A DNA stretch of 64,000 nucleotides from Mesostigma viride (GCA_009746045.1 RPFO01000629.1:538301-602300); one strand, 5' to 3'; shown: positions 35,691 through 48,435, counted from the first letter of the stretch. Translations and numbers: made by a program. Notes: generated by a model from the letters alone, not told the origin.

Positions 35691-37447
35691 TCAAAAAACC
35701 AAATGTCCTCATTTGAGGACATAGTCCTCGTTTGAGACGGGGGGGGTCAGGGGCGCGGTTTTGGCGCCAAATTTGGTCCTAGGGTCACTTGGTGGGTTTT
35801 GGCGCGAAACTGGGATAGGTACTGAGCGCGCCAAGCCCCTGGGGTCGACAGGGGTCGACCGTACCTGGAAAATATGAGGCGACGAAAAGTACCTACAACG
35901 GCAAGAACATCGCAATGCAATCGAGTGTTTTGTCGAGTGGCGGCTATGGGGTCGTGCCAGTTCCGAGGCCTGCCTGAATGATATAGGGCATTATTTTGCC
36001 CCGGACGAAGACAGCATTTTAGATCGTCATCTAGTGATTTCGAATATGTTATTCTTCACGAGCAGGTGCTTTGTATATGTCGAAAATTTTGTTCATGAAC
36101 GGATTTTGGCATTGTTGAAGAAAATCTGAGAGCTACGTAGATCGCATGACAGGTCAGTTCGCAGTTCGGTTTTACAATTTCTTTTTCCGCCCAGGCGCTG
36201 CGGATATCGCGAGTATGGGTTATGGTACGCTTATGGGCTTATGGGCGACATGGGGAGAAGAGGGACCTGGGCAGTTGCATGCGTCAAAGAGTCTCTATTT
36301 TTTCGTCGTGATGTCACAGTCGCGCCTGGCGAAAACCAGGGCGAGCGCAAGCCATATTTTTCTTTTGCCGCAAGGCTGGGTGCTTCCCACGCGTCACCGT
36401 CCTTCAATATATATTTCTTGAGCTGGCCCGCGCAGCTGGCGGCCTGGGCGCACGGCAAGAACAAGGTTCCGACTGTCATTCTCAACCGCATCGTTCTAAG
36501 TAAGCGTGTTAAGCGCATTGTAACCTGTAACTCCCGCAGACGTGATAATTCCGGTTGCTTTCAATGCCCAACTTCGTGGTTTTGATTACGTTTATGTCCG
36601 GGAAATAACGGAAGTTTGCTGGGCAGTACTTTCTTTTTCCCATTGCGTCACTGAAAAGGTAAACGGCCTTGCGTTATCAAAACAGCAGCAAGTAGAAGTC
36701 GCTGTGCTTAATTGCGATGTGGTAGTTTGATTCAACACATATACTGCCTTGTTGTTGAGAAGTTTTTCAAGGCTTGCTGGTATGTTGCCCATATGTTTCT
36801 AATGCTTCAACTCATGTCCAAGTGATCAAGACTGGCTTGGAAACTTGAGCTTGTCATGTTTACATTGTGCTTGTGTTACAACTTGTGCCTCTTTGCAGTA
36901 TATGTTTCATATATAACGTAAGGGCTCAGCATCATGGTTTAGCACCGTGGTGGCAGCCGAGCCTCTACTAACGATCATGGACCTAACCTTGGCAAGTATT
37001 TGCTTCATATTTCACTCTTTGGACTGAGCTAGCTTTACACCTGCTGTTTGGCCTGCACCATGGTCCCTGGCTGCCAGTTACATTTTGTGCCCCCCCCTGG
37101 CAGGCTGCAGGGTCTAGGACTGCGAGGGTGTAACATAGACATGTTGTGGGCACCCTGGGTGCATTTTCAGGACCAGCCATGACCTGGCCATGCCTTCTTT
37201 CTTGGCATATTGTTGACTTGAGTGCTATTTGGTCATTCGCGTAGCGACCCCCCTGCATTCATAAATTGTAAACAATTATACAATGAGCATATTTCATGGA
37301 CGTTAAGCATTGCAACTCTTGAACATATCATAAATGAACATGGTTCCATACCGTACCCATGGATTTGTTGACATGTGTTAGTTATTACAAATGGTATCCA
37401 TGCTTAAAAATGTCCTCATTTGAGGACATTTTCTTGGTGATTAGACA
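35691..37447. mobile_element. 1757-bp DNA-element insertion splitting the reverse transcriptase
   Basis: The 6-bp duplication TTATTG occurs at 35685-35690 and 37448-37453. Removing the insert plus one copy restores ...VPPAFIAAIRRLYEG in frame. Near each end is the palindrome ATGTCCTCATTTGAGGACAT (left) or its equivalent (right), and an ACCAA/TTGGT pair lies outside it, so the ends are weakly inverted. The interior has no recognisable transposase. The superfamily is unknown; the duplication is not TTAA, so it differs from elements A, B and C. Confidence 0.75.
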
Positions 37448-38785
37448 TTATTGCTGCCATCCGCCGACTGTATGAGGGCTCACAGGCAGTAGTGCGGACG
37501 GCGGAAGGCACCACCCCACCATTCCCCCTTCACCACGGGGTGTGGCAAGGTTGTGTCCTGTCCCCATACCTGTTCATTATTGTCGTGGATCACGTCATGC
37601 GCCGAGCACGTGCGCGCTTTACTGCTCTTAAGGGGTTCGAGCTAGGCTTGGACATCCTTAACGAGAAAGAGCACGGCGGGGTTGAGCCTGGCTACCGCCT
37701 GTCCGACCTGATTTATGCGGATGACACCACCCTCATCGCGCGCCCCGAGCACATTCAGACCTGGCTGGACTGTCTGGGCCTGGAGGCGAGGGCGGTGGGG
37801 TTGGAGATTAGTTAGTGTCAAAACTGAGGCAATGGTGATATTTGGGGCCTCCAGTACACCGCCGCTGCCGCGCCTGCTCGACGGGACGACGGCCCCGTTC
37901 CGCGATCGCTTCAAACTGTTGGGGAGTATGCTCCCTGACACCGCCGACGATGTGGACACCCGCATCGGCCTGGCCTGGGCTAGGCTTCGTTCGCTCAACA
38001 CCTACTGACTCAGTGGCGCTCCAAGGGCCTGCCATGGCGAGCACCGCAAGCACATGCTCTTCAAGGTCCTCGTCCTCACGGTGCTCACGTATGGCGCCGA
38101 GGCGCCTGGACACTCACACCCACACTGGCAGCTAGGCTAGACGGCACAGTTTACAGGATGCTCCGACAGGTCCTGCACGTAGGGCAGTTTCCAAGCGCCC
38201 ATCATCAGAGTCTTTGTATCAGGGCATGCCTCGTATTTCGGACGAGATTAGACAGCGTAGGATAGCATTTGTAGGACACCTTGCTCGCACCAGCCAGGTC
38301 GACACCGCCCTTAGTCTGGCAGGCCCCCAGCGGCTTGGCCATGCAGCCAGGGCGGCACATTCTGACCTGGCCTGGCCCCAAGGGCATTGCCAAATTAAAG
38401 GTCGGGAAACAACATGTCACGAACTACGTACAGATGTTGCTGGATGACCTACTGGTCCCAGCCCAGTTTGAACACCGCATCCACTCTCTCTCCCTTCTTT
38501 GGACTGCCATGCAGAACAAGACGCGGTGGCAGAAGATTGTCAAGGCTCACACGCCCGACCCTGTGGGCAAGCCCCCTCCCCCCAAGAGGAGGAGGCGTTT
38601 TGATGAGTAGGGTAGTTAGGATTTTCGATCTAGACTAGCTAGCTAGCTAGATTAGCGTTAGTTAGGTTAGTCCGATTACGCGGCTCTCCCCACTCCACCA
38701 CCCATCAAGGAATATGTGCTACATGATCTCCCAACGGAGGCATGTTATAATTTAATTTAATTTAATTTAATTAATTTAATTTTAA
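37448..38785 (+). pseudogene. Retrotransposon ORF2, 3' part of copy LA: YADD reverse transcriptase, C-terminal domain and 3' UTR
   Basis: This continues the family-1 frame after the insertion. VWQGCVLSPYLFIIVVDHVM and DLIYADDTTLIARPEHIQTW are the palm motifs with the YADD catalytic pair. LVLTVLTYGAEA and AFVGHLARTSQVDTAL follow, and the protein ends PPPPKRRRRFDE with a stop at 38608-38610. An early stop after VGLEIS and a frameshift near 38010 break it. The 3' UTR ends TGATCTCCCAACGGAGGCAT and an AATTT tail. Confidence 0.85.
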
Positions 38786-38794
38786 TATACCCGG

Positions 38795-38925
38795 GAGCTT
38801 CGAATGTATTATAGGCCAGATGCCCCTTCTCAAGGGCTATGTGCTACAGATACTCCCAACGGAGTTCTGTTCCTAATTAATTAATTAATTAATTAATATA
38901 CCCGGCCGGCGTTGTCAGGGATATT
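38795..38925 (+). repeat. Retrotransposon 3'-end fragment with TTAA-type tail
   Basis: GCCCCTTCTCAAGGGCTATG and ACTCCCAACGGAGTTCTGTT precede a run of AATTA units. It is the same 3' end as at 30370-30520 with a different tail unit. It lies next to the tail of copy LA. Confidence 0.65.
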
Positions 38926-39064
38926 TAAAAAAATTGAATTATAACATGCCTCTGTTGATGCAGACGATATTTGTTTAAACTTTTGTGTAATTATTTTTCT
39001 AATGAGATTAGCATAGTACTCCGTGGCATGCCTTTGCGCATGACGCGCAAGTACTTACTTACTT

Positions 39065-39905
39065 ACTTACTTATGCCTCCGTTGGAAGATCATGTAGCAC
39101 ATATTCCTTGATGGGTGGTGGAAAGGAGAGCCGGAGCCGCATAATCTAACTATCCTAACGCTAATCTACCTAGTCTAGAAAAATCCTAACTGCCCTACTC
39201 GTCAAAACGCCTCCTCCTCTTGGGGGGAGGGGGCTTGCCCACAGGGTCGGGCGTGTGAGCCTTGACAATCTTCTGCCACCGCGTCTTGTTCTGCATGGCA
39301 GTCCAAAGAAGGGAGAGAGAGTGGATGCGGTATTCAAACTGGGCTGGGACCAGTAGGTCATCCAGCAACATCTGTACGTAGTTCGTGACATGTTTCCCTG
39401 TCCTTTTGGGAATGTCCTTGGGGTCAGGCCAGGTCAGAATGTGCCGCCCTGGCTGGCCAAGCCGCTGGGGGCCTGCCAGACCAAGGGCGGTACGTGTCGA
39501 CCTTATTGGCTAGTGCGAGCAAGGTGTCCTACAAATGCTATCATAGCACTGAGTAGGCTACGCTGTCTAATCTCGTCCGAAATACGAGGCATGCCCTGAT
39601 TGATACAAAGACTCTGATGACGGGCGCTTGGAAAACCCTACGTTCAGGACCTGTCGGAGCATCCTGTAAACTGTGCCGTCTAGCCTAGCTGCCAGTGTGG
39701 GTGTGAGTGTGACCCACGCCTCGGCGCCATACGTGAGCACCGTGAGGACGAGGACCTTGAAGAGCATGCGCTTGCGCCGGTGGTCTCCCAGGCCCTTAGA
39801 GCGCCAGTAGGTGTTTAGCGAACGAAGCCTAGCCCAGGCCAGGCCAATGCGGGTGTCCACATCGTCGGCGGTGTCAGGGAGCCAGCTCCCTAACAGCTCC
39901 CTCAG
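39065..39905 (-). pseudogene. 5'-truncated family-1 retrotransposon copy LB (minus strand)
   Basis: On the minus strand RIGLAWARLRSLNTYWRSKG, MLFKVLVLTVLTYGAEAW and LDGTVYRMLRQVLNVGFSKR are followed by frameshifted parts of the C terminus and the 3' UTR. It ends in the GGAGATCATG-type stem-loop and an AAGT repeat tail (39049-39073). The endonuclease and most of the reverse transcriptase are missing. Confidence 0.8.
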
Positions 39906-40690
39906 GGATATGTGCTACAGTATACTCCCAACTGAGGCGATGGTGATTGGGGCCTCCAGTCGCCCGCCGCTGCCACGCCTATACTCGACGGGACGGAGGT
40001 CCTGTTCCGTGATCGCTTCAAACTGCATGTTAGGGAGCATGCTCCCCGACACCGCCGACGATGTGGCCGGACATCCGCATCGGCATGGCCTGGGCCAGGC
40101 TCCGTTCGCTAAACACCTACTGGCGGCCTGGCGCTTGAAGGGCCTGGGCGAGCAGCGTAAGCGCATGCTCTTCAAGGTCCTCGTCCTCACAGTGCTTACG
40201 TATGGCGCCGAGGCATGGACACTCACGGACACACTGGCGGCTTAGCTAGACGGCACGGTACCGTACAGGATGCTCCGACAGGTCCTGAATGTGGTGTTTT
40301 CCAAGCATAGGTCATTAGGGTCTTTGTATCAGGGTATGCCTTGCATTTCGGATGAGATTAGGCAGCGTAGGATAGCATTTGTAGCCTGTAGGCCATCTTG
40401 CTCGCATGAGTCCGGTCGACACCGCCCTTGGTCTGGGCGGCCCGGCGCCCCAGCGGCTTGGCCAACCAAGGCGGCACATCCTGCATGACCTGGCCTAGCC
40501 CCAAGGACATTCCTAGAAAGCTAGGTAAGCCTGCCATTCAAACTACATCCAGATGTTGCTGGCTGACATGTAGTGGTCCCAGCTCAGTTTGAACACCGCA
40601 TTCAATCTCTGCCCCCCAGCGGCTTGGCCAACCAGGGCGGCATATTTTGACCTGGCCTGGCCCCAAGGACATTCCCAGGAAGGTAGGTAA
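39906..40690 (+). pseudogene. Family-1 retrotransposon fragments LC/LD, left part (plus strand)
   Basis: The plus strand repeats the region of copy LB in inverted orientation: TEAMVIGASSRPPLPRL, GSMLPDTADDV and RKRMLFKVLVLTVLTYGAEA are visible with several frameshifts. The segment from about 40610 repeats an AGCGGCTTGGCCAACCA block, so a second fragment starts there. It is cut by element A2 at a TTAA and resumes at 43340. Confidence 0.75.
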
Positions 40691-43339
40691 TTAAGGGGAC
40701 GTGGCGCGCCGAATATTTTCCGCGCGAAAAAATTCGCGGCACCGGCCGTACCGTGAAAAGTGGGTGCTCCGTGCGCGCACCACTTGCGGAAGTGGCCATG
40801 GCGACTGCGTTTAGGCGAAACTAGCAATGTAGGGCTAGAGAAATGCAAAAAAAATGATTGGATGTTGAAGACGATGATTTAATGATGTTGGATTGCGGCG
40901 GCAAGTGGCTGGTTTATACAATATCGCTGCTTTCTTTTACTGCCATCGGCATGGGGGGTAATCTGCATTTTTTGGTCGCGCGGAATAAAATAGAATTCGT
41001 GATTGCGGCAGTAAATTCTCAGTTTTGGGGGTCTTTTTGACCGTGAAGGATGCATTCATATCGGTAGCATCGAATTCTAAACCGAACGGGTGCTTTTTGC
41101 TACATTTTCGGCCATTCTCTGTAAGTATTTTTTCAGGCCTGCGCAGTGCATGTCGGAACCTTCCATGGAAGAACGGCCGTTGTTGCGCGCCTGGGCGAGG
41201 GATCTACGAGGGCAAGGTATAGATTTGTGGCGACTGTTATCTACTATCAGTTCTTTCTTCGAAGAGCTCATCGTTCGAAGTTTTTTGCGTTCGTTTTGGT
41301 CAGTTTCCGCCAGTTAACTCTCCGTTGCTTGCCGTCGTGTTGACGAATACCTGGCAGCTTTAGCTTGTTTTCGTTGATGTCTTGATCAAATCCGCTTCAG
41401 TCTCAGCCGATAGATCCTAGGGAAGGCGTAAGGGATTTCATAGCACGTGTTCTGGCAAGGATGTTGTGCGTATGGACGCTTCTTGTTGTGTGATAGTGAC
41501 GCACCCTTTCCTCGCAGCGGCATCACAGCGGTCAGAAGCTGAACGGCCGCCACTGGTTTCTTTGCATTTTATCGTGCAGGGAAGGAATTTTTTAAATCGA
41601 CGATCATGTTGGAGATATTGCATTTGTGTGACTGCATGTAGATAGCTGCCATCATTGGTTTATTTGAGCTTTCCTTGTTATGATGATGTGACAAGACAGC
41701 AATGTTGCTGAGCCAACCATGGTTGACATGGTTGACTGCATACAAGCTTTGTATGCCATGATCTCCTTGGTTCCTTGCCCTCCATAGTTCCAGTTTGTTG
41801 CCCATGTCGGGTAGTGCAGTTAAGGAGTTGTTGCTGTGTTGGTAAGCTTGGTTGGCATAACCCTTACAATCTAACCTGGGAGAAACATAGAAAATGCTGG
41901 TAATGCATGTTAGTGCCATAATCATTATTGCTATTCACGTACTTATAAGTCTGGCCATGCTCGAGGGACGGTGAAGGAGTATGAGGTGCGTGGCCACCCC
42001 TTTGTACTTCACAACATATTCAGCATGGATTTGATCCATGTTGATGGCATGTAAAGTGTGATTGTGTTTACTTGCTTTCTGAGTGGTCCTTAGCGCCTTG
42101 TCAGGTAGTGAGTGGTCGTCTAGGAAACCCATCAGTGCGTGCCACAGTGACCCCCAACCTTGAGCATGTGTCGTCATCAGTGTGCTAGAGTTAATTATAT
42201 GTGCTTTTGATCATAGATTTGCTGAGTTCTTAGCATGAAGTTTACAAGGTAACCTTGGGTAGAGTATAGTGTATGCTCTCTTGGCATGTATGCCTAGCGA
42301 TCGTGTTGCTATGCTTGCGCTGGCAAGGTTGGCCATGCCGAGGGCAGGTGAGGGAAGATGTGGTGCCTAGCCGTTTGCTTATGTTTTGTGATCGAGTGGG
42401 GCATGCTTTCTGGCTTTTTGGATGGAAAACAGCATGCCTAAGTGGCCATATACAAAGAAACCCCCCTTAAGCTTATGTTCAGGTTTTAGCACGCATAACC
42501 TTATTACTTGAGCAAGACTTGTCGGAATGACCTGTGTTAAGGGTGGCTGCCACGACGTGATGCAAAGGGAGGGGCAGGGGGACGATGGGGAAGGTAGTAG
42601 TGATGATGAGAATGATGTTGATAATATTCCTTGCCTTGCATGTGCTTCCCCGGATGAAATTGACGGTGTCCCTTTCCTGCTGTGCAGCACATTCGGGTGC
42701 AAGGGAGGACTGCATGGGTGCTGCGCTGACCCCCCGTTGACTAAGGAGCCCAAGGGGGATTGGTTTTGCCCTGCCTGCCTTGTGCAGGATGCTTACAAGG
42801 GCTGATATAGTGACATTTTCTGTTTTAGCGGGCATTTTTTTTAAAACACGTCTGACGCAATAACTTGAGCTAGACTTGTCGGAATGACCTGGGACTTGGA
42901 ACACTGCTGTCCCCCTGTTAGCCGGAATTTTTGTTGATTTTGTGGCCTTATCGGAAGTGTTTATGATATGTATATTCCCAATGTCCGGTAAAAAATGACC
43001 TGTTTTGCGGGAAAATTAATAACTGTTCAAGGTTTTGCCATTTCCATGATGTAAATAGCTCAGCAAGCTACAAACTCAGGGATTTATATGACCTTGATTT
43101 TTGGTAGCCAACAAATAAGTGCATTGGCTGGGGCATACTCAGCCCTAATTAGCGTCTTTTGCTATTTATAGCGCATTATTGGCGTATATATGGGGGTAGT
43201 ACCCCCAACAAGTGCATGGACAACTCACTAGAGATGTTATTTAGTGCCCCCGATCATAATTCAGCATTGTGCAAATGAATTTCAAGTGATATTAGCATAT
43301 GTCAGATTTTTTGGGTTTTGGGGTGCCACCTCCCCTTAA
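40691..43339 (+). mobile_element. TTAA element family A, copy A2 (2649 bp, carries a PHD-finger frame)
   Basis: Left end TTAAGGGGACGTGGCGCGCC, right end GGTGCCACCTCCCCTTAA; the first 15 bases of the two termini are inverted repeats with one mismatch. The element sits in a TTAA inside a family-1 retrotransposon: ...GGAAGGTAGGTAA before it continues as CCTGCCATGAACTAC after it. No complete transposase is visible. Confidence 0.8.
42527..42805 (+). CDS. PHD-finger fragment in TTAA element A2
   Basis: A 92-residue frame. An acidic stretch (GDDGEGSSDDENDVDN) leads into a canonical C4HC3 PHD finger: IPCLAC, FLLCSTFGC, GLHGCC and DWFCPAC supply all eight ligands. PHD fingers bind histone tails or act in protein contacts. 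As there is no upstream domain, it is probably the last exon or C-terminal tail of a lost transposase or captured host gene. It lies between two 29-bp direct repeats (42506-42534 and 42863-42891, one mismatch). Expression is not shown. Confidence 0.6.
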   Translation: MTCVKGGCHDVMQREGQGDDGEGSSDDENDVDNIPCLACASPDEIDGVPFLLCSTFGCKGGLHGCCADPPLTKEPKGDWFCPACLVQDAYKG

Positions 43340-43702
43340 CCTGCCATGAACTACACCTAGATGTTGCTGGCCGGCCTAGTACGTGGTCCCAGCCCAGTTT
43401 GAACACCGCATCCACACTCTCTCCTTTCTTTGGACTGCCATGCAGAACACAAGAAGCGGTGGCAGAAGATTGTCCAGGCTCACACGCCAGCCCCTGTGGG
43501 CAAGCACCCCCCCCCCCAAGCGGAAGGGGCGTTAGTTTGCTGAGTAGTGTAGTTAGGATTTTCTAGACTAGATAGCTTAGAGTTAGGTTAGCTCGATTAC
43601 GCGGCTTCCTCCACCCCATCCACCCATCAAGGAATATGTGCTACATGATCTCCCAATGGAGGAATGTTATAATTTAATTTAATTTAATTTAATTTAATTC
43701 AA
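43340..43702 (+). pseudogene. Family-1 retrotransposon fragment LD, right part
   Basis: The C-terminal end and 3' UTR continue from 40690: GTGGTCCCAGCCCAGTTTGA, TTTGGACTGCCATGCAGAAC and GGGCAAGC mark the ORF2 end. The 3' stem-loop reads CTCCCAATGGAG, followed by an AATTT tail to about 43700. Confidence 0.75.
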
Positions 43703-44094
<392 letters not shown>

Positions 44095-46366
44095 TTAAGG
44101 GGACGTGGCGCGCCGAATATTTTCCGCGCGAAAAAATTCGCGGTACCAGCCGTACCGTGAAAAGTGGGTGCACCGTGCGCGCACCCCTTGCGGAAGTGGT
44201 CATGGCGACTGCGTTTAGGTGAAACTAGCAATGTAGGGCTAGAGAAATGCAAAAAAAATGCTCGAATGTTGAAGAAGATGATTTCATGATGTTGGGTTGT
44301 GGCGGCAAGTAGCTGGTTTACAATATCGCTGCTTTCTTTTACTGCCATCGGCATGGGGGTTAAACTGCATTTTTTGGTCGCGCGGAATAAAATAGAGTTC
44401 GTGATAGCGGCAGTAAATTCGCAGTTTTGGGGGCCTTTTTGACCGTCAAGGATGCATTAATATCGGTAGCATTGAATTCCAAACCGAACTGGTGCTTTTT
44501 GCTACATTTTCGGCCATTGTCGGTAAGTAATTCTTCAGGCCTGCGCAGTGCATGTCGGAATCTTCCATGGAAGAACGGCCGTTGTTGCGCGCCTGGGCGA
44601 GGGATCTGCGAGGGCAAGGTATAGATTTGTCGCGAATGTTATGTGCTATCAGTTCTTTCTTCTATGAGCTCATCGTTCGAAGGTTTTTGCGTTCTGTTTG
44701 GGCCGTTTCCGCCAGCTAGCTCGCCGTTGCTTGCCGAATACCTGGCAGCTTTAGATTGTTTTCGTTGATGTCGTGGTTAGGGCCGCTTCAGTCGAAGCCT
44801 ATAGCTTCTCGGGAAGGTTTAAGGCATTTCATAAAACGTGTTCTGGCAAGGATGGTGTGCGTATGGACGCTTCTTGTTGTGTTAGAGTGACGCACCCTCT
44901 CTTCGCAGCGGCATCACAGCGCTCATGCGCTGGAGGGCCGCCAATGGTTTCTTTCCATTTTATCGTGCAGGGGAGGAAGTGTTTTATTGACGATCATGTT
45001 GGAGATATTGCATTTGTGTGACTGCATGTAGATAGCTGCCACCATTGGTTTATTTGAGCTTTCCCTTGATATGATGATGTGAAAAGACTGCAATGTGCTG
45101 AGCCAACCATGGTTGACATGGTTGACTGCATGCCATCGTTGTATGCCATGATCTCCTTGGTTCCTTGCCCTCCATAGTTCCAGTTTGTTGCCCATCTCAG
45201 GTAGGGCAGTGAAGGAGTTGTTGCTGTGTTGATTAGCTTGGTTGGCATAAACCTTACACTCTAACCTGGGAGAAACATAGAAAATGCTGGTTAGGCATTT
45301 TAGTGCCATCATCATTATTGCTATTCACATGCTTATATGTCTGGCCATGCTCGAGGGACGGTGAAGGTGTATGAGGTGTGTGGCCACCCCTTTGTACTTC
45401 ATAACATATTCAGCATGTATTTGATGCATGTTGGATGGCATGTAAAGTGTGATTGTGTTAACTTGGTTACTGAGTGGTCCTTAGCGCCTGTCAGGTGGTC
45501 GTCTAGGAAACCCATCAGTGCGTGTCACAGTGACCCCAAACCTTGAGCATGTGTCGTCATCAGTGTGCAAGAGTTATTTATATGTGCTTTTGGTCATAGA
45601 TTTGCTGAGTTCTAATCATGAAGTTTACAAGGTAACCTTGGGTTGACTAATGTGTATGCTCTCTTGGCATGTATGCCTAACGATCGTGTTGCTATGCTTA
45701 GGCTGGCAAGGTTGGCCATGCCGAGGGCAGGTGAGGGCAGATGAGGTGCCTAGCTGTTTGCTTATGTATTGTGATCGAGTAGGGCATGCTTTCAGGCTTT
45801 TTGGATGGAAAACATCATGCCTAACTGGCCTTGTACAAAGAAAAACCTCCTTTAGCTTATGTTCAGGTTTTAGCACGTTTAACTTTATAACTTGAGCTAG
45901 ACTTGTCGGAATGACCTGGGACTTGGAAGACAGTTGTCCCCCTGTTAGACGGATTTTCGCTGCAGAAAAAAGTATTTTTTTGACGTGTTTATAAAAAGTT
46001 ATTCCCAATGTCCGGTAAAAAAAGGGTCGTTTTGCGGGGAAATTAATAACTGTTCGAGGTTTTGCCCTTTCCATGATGTAAATAGCTCAGCAAGCTACAA
46101 ACTCAGGGAACTAAAAACGCTGCAGGCAGTTTTGCAAATAAATGTGTGCATTGGCTGGGGCATACCCAGCCCTAATTAGCGTCTTTTGCTATTTATAGAG
46201 CATTATTGGTGTATATATGGGGGTAGTACCCCCAACAAGTGCATGGACAACTCACTAGAGATGTTATTTAGTGCCCCCAATCATAACTTAGCGTTGTGCA
46301 AATGAATTTCAGGTGATATTAGCATAGGTCAATTTTTAAGGGTTTTGGGGTGCCACCTCCCCTTAA
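44095..46366 (+). mobile_element. TTAA element family A, copy A3 (2272 bp, no PHD module)
   Basis: The same ends as A2, and closely similar throughout except that the PHD segment is absent and only one copy of the ACTTGAGCTAGACTTGTCGG motif remains (about 45890). The left TTAA lies in the tail of fragment LE; the right TTAA merges with the tail of fragment LF. It is non-coding as far as I can read. Confidence 0.8.
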
Positions 46367-47395
46367 ATTAAATTTAATTTAATTAAATTAAATTATAACA
46401 TGCCTCCGTTGGGAGATCATGTAGCACATATTCCTTGATGGATGGGTGGAGTGGAGGAAGCCGCGTAATCGAACTAACCTAACTCTAAGCTATCTAGTCT
46501 AGAAAAATCCTAACTACACTAGTCATCAAAACGCCGCCTCCTCTTGGGGGGAGGTGGCTTGCCCACGTCAGGGGCTGGCGTGTGAGCCTTGACAGTATCT
46601 TCTGCCACCGCGTCTTGTTCTGCATGGGAGTCCAACTTACGGAAGGGAGAGAAAGTGTCCAGATGCGGTGTTCAAACTGGGCTGGGACCACTAGGTCGGC
46701 CAGCAACATCTGGATGTAGTTCGTGGCATGTTTCCCCACCCTTTTGGGAATGCCCTTGGGGCCAGGCCAGGTCAGAATATGCCGCCCTGGCTGGCCAAGC
46801 CGCTGGGGGCCTGCCAGACCAAGGGCGGTGTCGACCTGGCTGGTGCGAGCAAGGTGTCCTACAAATGCTATCCTACGCTGCCTAATCTCGTCCGAAATGC
46901 AAGGCATACCCTGATACAAAGACTCTAATGACGGGCGCTTGGAAAACCCTACGTGCAGGACCTGTCGGAGCATCCTGTAAACCGTGCCGTCGAGCTTAGC
47001 TGCCAGTGTGGGTGTGATTGTCCACGCCTCGGCGCCATACGTGAGCACCGTGAGGACGAGGACCTTGAAGAGCATGCGCTTGCGGTGCTCGCCCAGGCCA
47101 TTCGAGCGCTAGTAGGTGTTGAGCGAACGGAGCCTGGCCCAGGCCCGGCCGATGCGGATGTCCACATCGTCTGCGGTGTCAGGGAGCATACTCCCCAACA
47201 GTTTGAAGCGATCGAGGAACGGGACCTCCGTCGCGTCGAGCAGGCGCGGCAGCGGTGGTCTACTGGAGGCCCCAATCACCATCGCCTCAGTTTTGACTTT
47301 AATCTCCAACCCCACCGCCCTCGCCTCCAGGCCCAAACAGTCCAGCCAGGTCTGAATGTGCTCGGGGCGCGCGATGAGGGTGGGGGGTACTCCAC
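46367..47395 (-). pseudogene. 5'-truncated family-1 retrotransposon copy LF (minus strand)
   Basis: On the minus strand TLIARPEHIQTWLDCLGLEA, KTEAMVIGASSRPPLPRLLD, MLFKVLVLTVLTYGAEAWTI and AFVGHLARTSQVDTALGLAG run to the 3' UTR, CTCCCAACGGAG and a TTTAATTTAATT tail. It is truncated just after the YADD motif. One stop (after RSLNTY) and a frameshift near 46650 break the frame. It is the best-preserved family-1 C terminus in the window. Confidence 0.85.
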
Positions 47396-47399
47396 CCAT

Positions 47400-47525
47400 C
47401 CAGCAAGGTATCAAGGAGCAAGGTATATGTGCTAAATGATCTCCCAACGGAGACATGCTATAATTTATTTCAATACTCCCAACGGAGTAAGGAGTTATGT
47501 TCCAGTTCAATTCAATTCAATTCAA
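47400..47525 (+). repeat. Two retrotransposon 3' ends in tandem
   Basis: TGATCTCCCAACGGAGACAT with an AATTT-like tail (about 47440) and ACTCCCAACGGAGTAAGGAG with an AATTC tail (about 47480-47525). Both have the stem-loop with a CAAC loop. Confidence 0.65.
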
Positions 47526-48220
47526 GTGTATATAGATACAGGTTTGCATGGAGCCCGGCACAGTTAGCTAGTGCCCATAGGGATGCCAATAGCTTATTGG
47601 TATACGTCAAGGAGACATTGGTATACATCACGCCTGCAAAACAAATGAAGGTGTTAATTATTATAAACAAGATCCAATGAACAAGGTCAGCCTTCGTGAT
47701 ATGCTCACACGGGTCTTATTGCACCCACAGAACTTGCCGGATCGTCTATCGTGTCCGATTGCTGCTGTGGCATGCCTCTGGCATGAATTAGGAGAAAGGC
47801 GGTCTCTGCCCTTTACTCCTGTTGTGCACATACAGGGATTAAAAGCACTCCGGTGCTCCGAGACTCCCCACGTCGGGAGCATGCACGAGTTTAATTGATT
47901 AATCAATTATATCAGGCCAGGCCATCATAACAAGGAGACAACCATCATCAGGCCATCATATATGTGGGCGCTCAGGTAGTCGAGGACAATGATCCCCTCC
48001 ATGTGGGGAGAAAGCGTGTTTCCCGCCACAGGACGAATGCCCGGCGGGACCGCTAGGGCCTGGCACTCCACGTTACCTGACATACCTTGGGACTGGTGAG
48101 TATAGTCTCTAGATAGAATATAGACCGGTTGGATTTTTTGTCTCTACCCATCCATCCATTTGCATGAAGTTAATATTCCCAGACTCCCCAACGGGAGCAC
48201 GAGTTTATTTAATTCATTAA
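47526..48220 (+). repeat. Spacer with two family-2 retrotransposon 3' ends
   Basis: The tail at 47845-47910 reads GACTCCCCACGTCGGGAGCA, then CACGAGTTTAATTGATTAAT. The tail at 48120-48220 reads ATAGACCGGTTGGA, CCATCCATCC, GACTCCCCAACGGGAGCACG and a TTTAATTCATTAA tail. The rest shows nothing recognisable; a 73-codon frame at 47677-47898 has no known relative. Confidence 0.6.
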
Positions 48221-48435
48221 TGTGAGCGATGGACATGAAATACGAAAGAAAGGAAGAAATTGCAAGTTGCCTCCATAACATGTCGCTTCCAGAGAGAAGC
48301 TGCATGGTCACATGCCGAGGCTCTCGAATGTCTCTCGCGTGTCTCTCGTGTGTCTCTCGCGTGTCAATAAATAGTGTCCCCCCAACAAGAAGGTACTAGT
48401 TATGTACAATAGAGGGCCAAGTGGATGGAACGTCA

